64,000 nucleotides of DNA from Methylobacterium pseudosasicola (lineage in GTDB: Bacteria > Pseudomonadota > Alphaproteobacteria > Rhizobiales > Beijerinckiaceae), in NCBI RefSeq assembly GCF_900114535.1, contig NZ_FOTK01000028.1:1-64000 (forward strand), given 5' to 3'. The position numbers and the translations under genes are program-made. Of the stretch, positions 60,133 to 64,000 are shown piece after piece; position 1 is the first letter of the stretch; each line of letters starts with the position of its first letter. The notes beneath the pieces are model-generated. The model did not search any database. It saw nothing but the letters and a program-made list of their open reading frames with translations, and was not told where the DNA came from.

Positions 60133-61065
60133 TCAGGTCCGCGGCAGGCCCGGCGGGTTGGTGCGGGATTCCTCGATGGCCTCGGCCGAGAGGTTCCAGC
60201 GCGCCAGCGCCTGGGCGTAGTGTCCGTTCTTGATCTGGGTGTTGAGCGCGTGCGTGATCGCCTCGGCGAGGCCCGCGCCCTTCCGCGTCGTCACCGCGAT
60301 CTCGGCGAGCACCGGCCAGCCGCCGCTGAAATTGCCGGCGAGCCGGGTCTTGCCCTCCTGCGCCGCCTTGAAGCCCAGGAGCGCGTTCGGCCCGAGATAG
60401 GCGTCGGCCCGGCCGGACTCGATGGAGAGGTAGAGCGCCACGTCGTCGTCGTGATACTGGAACTCGACCGGCTTGAGCCCGGCCTTCACGTTCTGGTCGT
60501 TCCAGCGGAGCAGGATCTGCTCCTGGTTGGTGCCGGCGGAGACGATCACCCGGAGCCCGGCCACGTCGCGCGGCTCGCGAATGACGATCGGGTTGTCCTT
60601 CCGCACGTAGAAGCCGAGCAGGTCCTTGCGGTAGGTCGAGAAGTCGAACTTCTCCTTGCGCTGCTCGGTGACGGTGACGTTCGAAATGACCGCGTCGTAC
60701 TTGCCCGAGACGACGCCGAGGGGCCAGTCGGACCAGGAAACCGGCACGATCTCGAGCTTGCGGCCGAGTGCATCCGCCACGAGCTGCGCGATGTCGGGCT
60801 CGGACCCGATGATCGTCTTGGTGTCGGTGGCGTACCCGCCGAACGGGAAGCGGCCGCCATTGTTGGCCACGGTGAACACGCCGTCCTGGGCGAAGCGCGC
60901 GTCCTTGGCGATGAGCCGGATCGCCTCCTCGTCGCGGGCGGCGCGCACCCGCCCGGGCTGCTCGGGGGAGAAGTCGAACGCCTCCAGGGCGAGGGCGCGG
61001 CCGGACACGAGCGCCCCCGAGGTGGCGGCGGCGAGGAGGGCAAGGGATCTGCGGCGGGTGAGCAC
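60133..61065 (-). CDS. Amino-acid-type solute-binding protein (family 3), copy 2
   Basis: 310 residues with a signal peptide (RRSLALLAAATSGALVSGRALA). Shares almost the same segments as copy 1 (SGKYDAVISNVTVTEQRKEK, AGTNQEQILLRWNDQNVKAGL). Upstream is the fused permease-ATPase, so one or both copies feed it. A tandem duplicate with somewhat diverged ligand pocket. Confidence 0.92.
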   Translation of the reverse strand: MLTRRRSLALLAAATSGALVSGRALALEAFDFSPEQPGRVRAARDEEAIRLIAKDARFAQDGVFTVANNGGRFPFGGYATDTKTIIGSEPDIAQLVADALGRKLEIVPVSWSDWPLGVVSGKYDAVISNVTVTEQRKEKFDFSTYRKDLLGFYVRKDNPIVIREPRDVAGLRVIVSAGTNQEQILLRWNDQNVKAGLKPVEFQYHDDDVALYLSIESGRADAYLGPNALLGFKAAQEGKTRLAGNFSGGWPVLAEIAVTTRKGAGLAEAITHALNTQIKNGHYAQALARWNLSAEAIEESRTNPPGLPRT

Positions 61066-61089
61066 GGTCGAGAGCCTTTTCGAGAGGGG

Positions 61090-62868
61090 TCAGAGAACCT
61101 TGGCGAGAAATTCCCGGGTCCGCGGGTGGTCCGGCTCCGTGAGCATCCGGTGGGGCGGTCCCTGCTCGATCACGCGGCCCTCCTCCATCAGGACGACGTG
61201 GTCGGCGACCTCGCGGGCGAAGCCGATCTCGTGGGTCACGATCACCAGGGTCGTGCCGGAGCGGGCGAGTTCCTTGATCACGTGGAGCACCTCGCCGACG
61301 AGTTCGGGGTCGAGGGCCGAGGTCGGCTCGTCGAACAGCAGCACCTTCGGCTTGAGGGCGAGGGCGCGCGCGATCGCGACCCGCTGCTGCTGGCCCCCCG
61401 AGAGCTGGCGGGGATAGGCGTCGGCCTTCGCGGCGAGGCCGACCCGGGCCAGAAGCTCGCGCGCCTCGGCGAGCGCCTGCGCGCGGGGCACGCCGCGCAC
61501 CGTCATGGGCGCCTCGATGACGTTCTCGATGGCCGTGAGGTGGGGGAACAGGTTGAAGGTCTGAAACACCATGCCGACATCGACGCGCCGTTTCAGGATG
61601 TCCTTCTCCTTCAGCTCGTGGAGCGCGTCGCCGTCCTGCCGGTAGCCGATCAGCTCGCCGTCGATCGCGATGAAGCCCTGATCGACCCGCTCCAGGTGGT
61701 TGATCGCCCGCAGCAGGGTCGATTTACCCGAGCCGGACTGGCCGATGATCGCGGTCACGCTGCCGGGCCGCAGGGTGAGGCTCACGTCGTCGAGCACCTT
61801 GAGCGCGCCGAAGCTCTTCGAGACGCCGCTGATCCGGATCTCGCCGCCGGCTGCGAACAGGCTGGACCGCGGGACCGGGGCGGCCACGGCGTCCGTGGCG
61901 GAGGCCCGGCCGGCCTCGTCGCTGGCGCGCCGGATCCGTTTGAGCGCCAGGGCGATCAGCGAGGGCGGCGGCTCGCGCAGCGCGCCGCGGGCGTAGTAGC
62001 GCTCGATATGGCGCTGGACGAAGGACAATATGGTCAGGATGACGAGGTACCAGACCGTCGCCACCATCAGCAGCGGGATGACTTCGAGGTTGCGCCGGTA
62101 GATGACCTGGACCGTGTAGAACAGATCCGGCAGCGCCAGGATGTACACGACCGAGGTGTATTTCGTGATCTCGGTGACTTGGTTGAAGGCGGCCGGCAGG
62201 ATCGAGCGCATCGCCTGGGGCAGCACGATACGGGTGAGCTGCCGGCGCCACGGCAGCCCCAGCGCCGCGGCCGCTTCAAGCTGGCCCTGGTCGACCGAGA
62301 GAAGGCCGCCGCGCACGATCTCCGCCGAGAAGGCCGCGGTGTGGAGGGTGAGGCCGAGCACCGCCGCCAGGAACGGCGTGATCAGCTGGGTCGTCTGCCA
62401 GGAGCCGAAGCCGATCCCGGTGAAAGGCACCCCGATCGAGAGCGTCGGGTAGAGGTATCCGAGATTGTTGAGGATCAGGAGCAGGACGATCAGCGGGACC
62501 GACCGGAACAGCCAGACGTAGCCCCAGGACAGGCCGGCGAGCAGCGGCGAGCCGGAGATGCGCGCGAAGGCCAGGAGGGCGGCGAGCAGGAAGCCGAAGA
62601 CCATGCTGAGCAGGGTCAGGAGCAGGGTGCGCCCGAGGCCGGTCAGGACCGGCTCGGCGAAGAACCACTCGGCGAAGACCGCCCAGCCCCAGCGCGGGTT
62701 GGTGAGGACCGAGTGCAGGATCACGGCGATCACCAGACCGGCGAAGACCGTCCCGATGTTGCGCGCCGGATAGCGCGCCGGGACGATCCGGGCGCGGCTG
62801 AAATCGCGGGCTGAGTCCGGGCGGTGGGCGTGTCCGGGCAGGCCCGCCACGTCGCTGGCGAAGGTCAT
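61090..62868 (-). CDS. Fused amino-acid ABC permease and ATPase
   Basis: 592 residues. The N-terminal half, about 1-310, is a polar amino-acid permease with five helices and the loop LEAAAALGLPWRRQLTRIVLPQAMR. The C-terminal half, about 340-592, is a GlnQ-type ATPase with Walker A GQSGSGKST, signature LSGGQQQR and Walker B VLLFDEPTSALDPE. Permease-ATPase fusions of this type are found in other Proteobacteria. With the two binding proteins downstream it forms a complete amino-acid importer. Confidence 0.94.
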   Translation of the reverse strand: MTFASDVAGLPGHAHRPDSARDFSRARIVPARYPARNIGTVFAGLVIAVILHSVLTNPRWGWAVFAEWFFAEPVLTGLGRTLLLTLLSMVFGFLLAALLAFARISGSPLLAGLSWGYVWLFRSVPLIVLLLILNNLGYLYPTLSIGVPFTGIGFGSWQTTQLITPFLAAVLGLTLHTAAFSAEIVRGGLLSVDQGQLEAAAALGLPWRRQLTRIVLPQAMRSILPAAFNQVTEITKYTSVVYILALPDLFYTVQVIYRRNLEVIPLLMVATVWYLVILTILSFVQRHIERYYARGALREPPPSLIALALKRIRRASDEAGRASATDAVAAPVPRSSLFAAGGEIRISGVSKSFGALKVLDDVSLTLRPGSVTAIIGQSGSGKSTLLRAINHLERVDQGFIAIDGELIGYRQDGDALHELKEKDILKRRVDVGMVFQTFNLFPHLTAIENVIEAPMTVRGVPRAQALAEARELLARVGLAAKADAYPRQLSGGQQQRVAIARALALKPKVLLFDEPTSALDPELVGEVLHVIKELARSGTTLVIVTHEIGFAREVADHVVLMEEGRVIEQGPPHRMLTEPDHPRTREFLAKVL

Positions 62869-62884
62869 GGCACGCTCTCTCGGG

Positions 62885-62929
62885 GCAGGATCATTTGGAG
62901 CAGGATCACTTGGGGCAGGATCACTTGGG
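62885..62929 (-). repeat. Three tandem 15-bp repeats before the importer gene
   Basis: GCAGGATCATTTGGA, GCAGGATCACTTGGG and GCAGGATCACTTGGG lie head to tail, in the leader of the importer gene and after the stop of the acetyltransferase. Unit size and near-identity suggest recent duplication or a multi-site regulator element. Confidence 0.6.
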
Positions 62930-62953
62930 ATGGCCGTCTCGGCGGGGCGGAAC

Positions 62954-63490
62954 TCAAGCGGGGCTGCACGCGGCGACGGCGGCGGCCAGCTGCTGGGCGA
63001 CCGCAGCCGGGGGGCGAAGCGCCTTCTCGAAGGGCAGGATCTTGTAGATCTCGGGATCGAGCGACACGTCGAACAGCGGCGTGTAGCCGAGGTCCAGGTA
63101 GAGCCCCTTGGCCTCGGGCTGGCGGAATCCGGTGGTCAGGTAGATGCGGTCGTAGCCCTGTCGCCCGGCCTCGGCTTCGAGCTCCTCGACGACCCGGCGT
63201 GCCAGACCCTGCCGCCGGAACTGCGTGTCGGTCCAGACCCGCTTCAGTTCGGCCGTGTGGTCGTCGTAGCGCTTGAACGCACCACCCGCGATGGCGCGCC
63301 CGTCCCGCACGAGCAGCACGAAGCTCCCGTCCGGCGGCGCGAACAGTTCGGCCGGGTAGCGGGTCATCTCGGCGCCCGGCGGATCGCCGAAATAGCTGCC
63401 GTAGCGGGTGACGTACTCCCAGGTGAGCTGTTCGACGAGGGGGCGCGCCAGCGGGTCCAACGGCGTGGTGTAGACGAACTGATCGGACAT
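62954..63490 (-). CDS. GNAT-family N-acetyltransferase
   Basis: 178 residues, the normal GNAT length. The acetyl-CoA binding motif is RRQGLARRVVEELEAEA, preceded by strand IAGGAFKRYDDHTAELKRVWTD. No membrane segments. ATG 63490. It is flanked by an M20 deacylase gene and an amino-acid importer with a monooxygenase downstream. In the yxe operon of Bacillus a GNAT enzyme acetylates S-(2-succino)cysteine before oxidation; the same order suggests an S-substituted cysteine substrate here. Confidence 0.92.
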   Translation of the reverse strand: MSDQFVYTTPLDPLARPLVEQLTWEYVTRYGSYFGDPPGAEMTRYPAELFAPPDGSFVLLVRDGRAIAGGAFKRYDDHTAELKRVWTDTQFRRQGLARRVVEELEAEAGRQGYDRIYLTTGFRQPEAKGLYLDLGYTPLFDVSLDPEIYKILPFEKALRPPAAVAQQLAAAVAACSPA

Positions 63491-63523
63491 GGCGGCTGTA
63501 TCCAATCGCGGGGGCAAGGAGGG

Positions 63524-64000
63524 TCAGACGAGGAAGGCGCGGGCGAGCCGAACCCAGAGGCTCGCGGCCGGCGCGAGGATCGCATCGTCGAAATCGTACT
63601 GGGGGCTGTGCAGCGGCGCGCTGTCGCCGTTGCCCACGAACAGGTAGCTGCCCGGCCGCGCCTCCAGGAGGTAGGCGAAGTCCTCGCTCGCCATGCGCGG
63701 CTTGAAATCGGCTTCCAGGCGGCCGGGACCGAAGGCGTCGAGGGCCACGTCCCGCGCGAAGCGCGTCTCCGCCGCGTGGTTGACCAGGGCCGGCAGGCCC
63801 CTGCGGTAGCGCAGCTCCGCCCGCGCGCCGTAGCTCTCGGCCACGCCCCGCGTGATCGCCGTGACGCGCTCCTCCAGCCGGTCGCGCACCGCCGGATCGA
63901 AGCTGCGGATCGTCAGGCTGAGATCGACGCTGTCGGGGATGACGTTCGAGGCCTCGCCGCCGTGGATCGCGCCGACGCTGACGACGGCGGCCTCGCGCGG
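63524..64000 (-). CDS. M20-family amidohydrolase, C-terminal part (cut by window edge)
   Basis: About 158 residues of the C-terminal part are visible; the gene continues beyond 64000. The motifs VGAIHGGEASNVIPD, ASEDFAYLLEARPGSYLFVGNG and LHSPQYDFDDAIL are those of M20D deacylases such as IAA-amino-acid hydrolases and N-acyl-cysteine deacetylases. The stop is 34 bases before the GNAT start. It would remove the acetyl group at the end of the salvage route. Confidence 0.9.
   Translation of the reverse strand, partial: PREAAVVSVGAIHGGEASNVIPDSVDLSLTIRSFDPAVRDRLEERVTAITRGVAESYGARAELRYRRGLPALVNHAAETRFARDVALDAFGPGRLEADFKPRMASEDFAYLLEARPGSYLFVGNGDSAPLHSPQYDFDDAILAPAASLWVRLARAFLV

Noticed and set aside
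60094..62814. A 906-codon open frame on the plus strand
   Set aside because: Antisense to the family-3 binding protein and fused importer; composition is low-complexity and no domain is recognisable.
1..64000. CRISPR array, rRNA operon, complete tRNA or insertion sequence
   Set aside because: No regularly spaced repeats, transposase, rRNA or full cloverleaf sequence was found by reading; only the 3' tRNA fragment at 28912-28939 is present.

Overview
The window is 64 kb of GC-rich DNA with dense, often overlapping genes. It has EcfG/ECF-style promoter sequence, DUF3369 signalling proteins, many tiny secreted proteins and degenerate intergenic inverted repeats. This fits a Methylobacterium-like alphaproteobacterium (Hyphomicrobiales). 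The assignment is an inference: no rRNA or complete tRNA is present to anchor it.

Left part (1-16 kb) is a signalling region. A soluble PAS histidine kinase is followed by an iron-uptake pair (EfeB-type DyP peroxidase and an EfeM-type M75 lipoprotein-like partner, no EfeU permease). Next come two mirror-image modules, each a two-TM histidine kinase with a long periplasmic helical domain, translationally coupled to an orphan periplasmic solute-binding protein (one UgpB-like, one DppA-like). The three kinases share closely related transmitter domains. One OmpR-family regulator and a divergent receiver-DUF3369-kinase protein complete the set.

Middle (16-29 kb) holds an alpha/beta hydrolase and a likely oxidant-defence block: a periplasmic Met-rich peptide built of [K/R/Q]3MM repeats, a membrane cytochrome b, a molybdopterin oxidoreductase, a catalase-family protein and an RclR-like AraC regulator. 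It resembles the MrpX/YedY hypochlorite-scavenging arrangement. Then come an SRPBCC protein, a LuxR-type regulator divergent from an lrgAB operon with several microproteins, and a tyrosine integrase beside a 3' tRNA fragment (att site). The orientation of that fragment suggests that everything to its left could belong to an integrated island whose other end lies outside the window.

Right part (29.5-64 kb) is a large organosulfur-scavenging region. It has six luciferase-like flavin monooxygenases, one DszC/SfnB-like flavoprotein, an SsuABC-type transporter with doubled binding proteins and permeases, a Dpp-type transporter with two orphan family-5 binding proteins, and a MetQ-like protein coupled to a short leader peptide. 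A final minus-strand operon contains an M20 deacetylase, GNAT acetyltransferase, amino-acid ABC transporter, flavin monooxygenase, peptide ABC transporter and a cysteine synthase-like enzyme. By analogy with the Bacillus yxe operon it looks like an S-alkylcysteine salvage pathway. No flavin reductase is encoded in the window, so reduced FMN must come from elsewhere.
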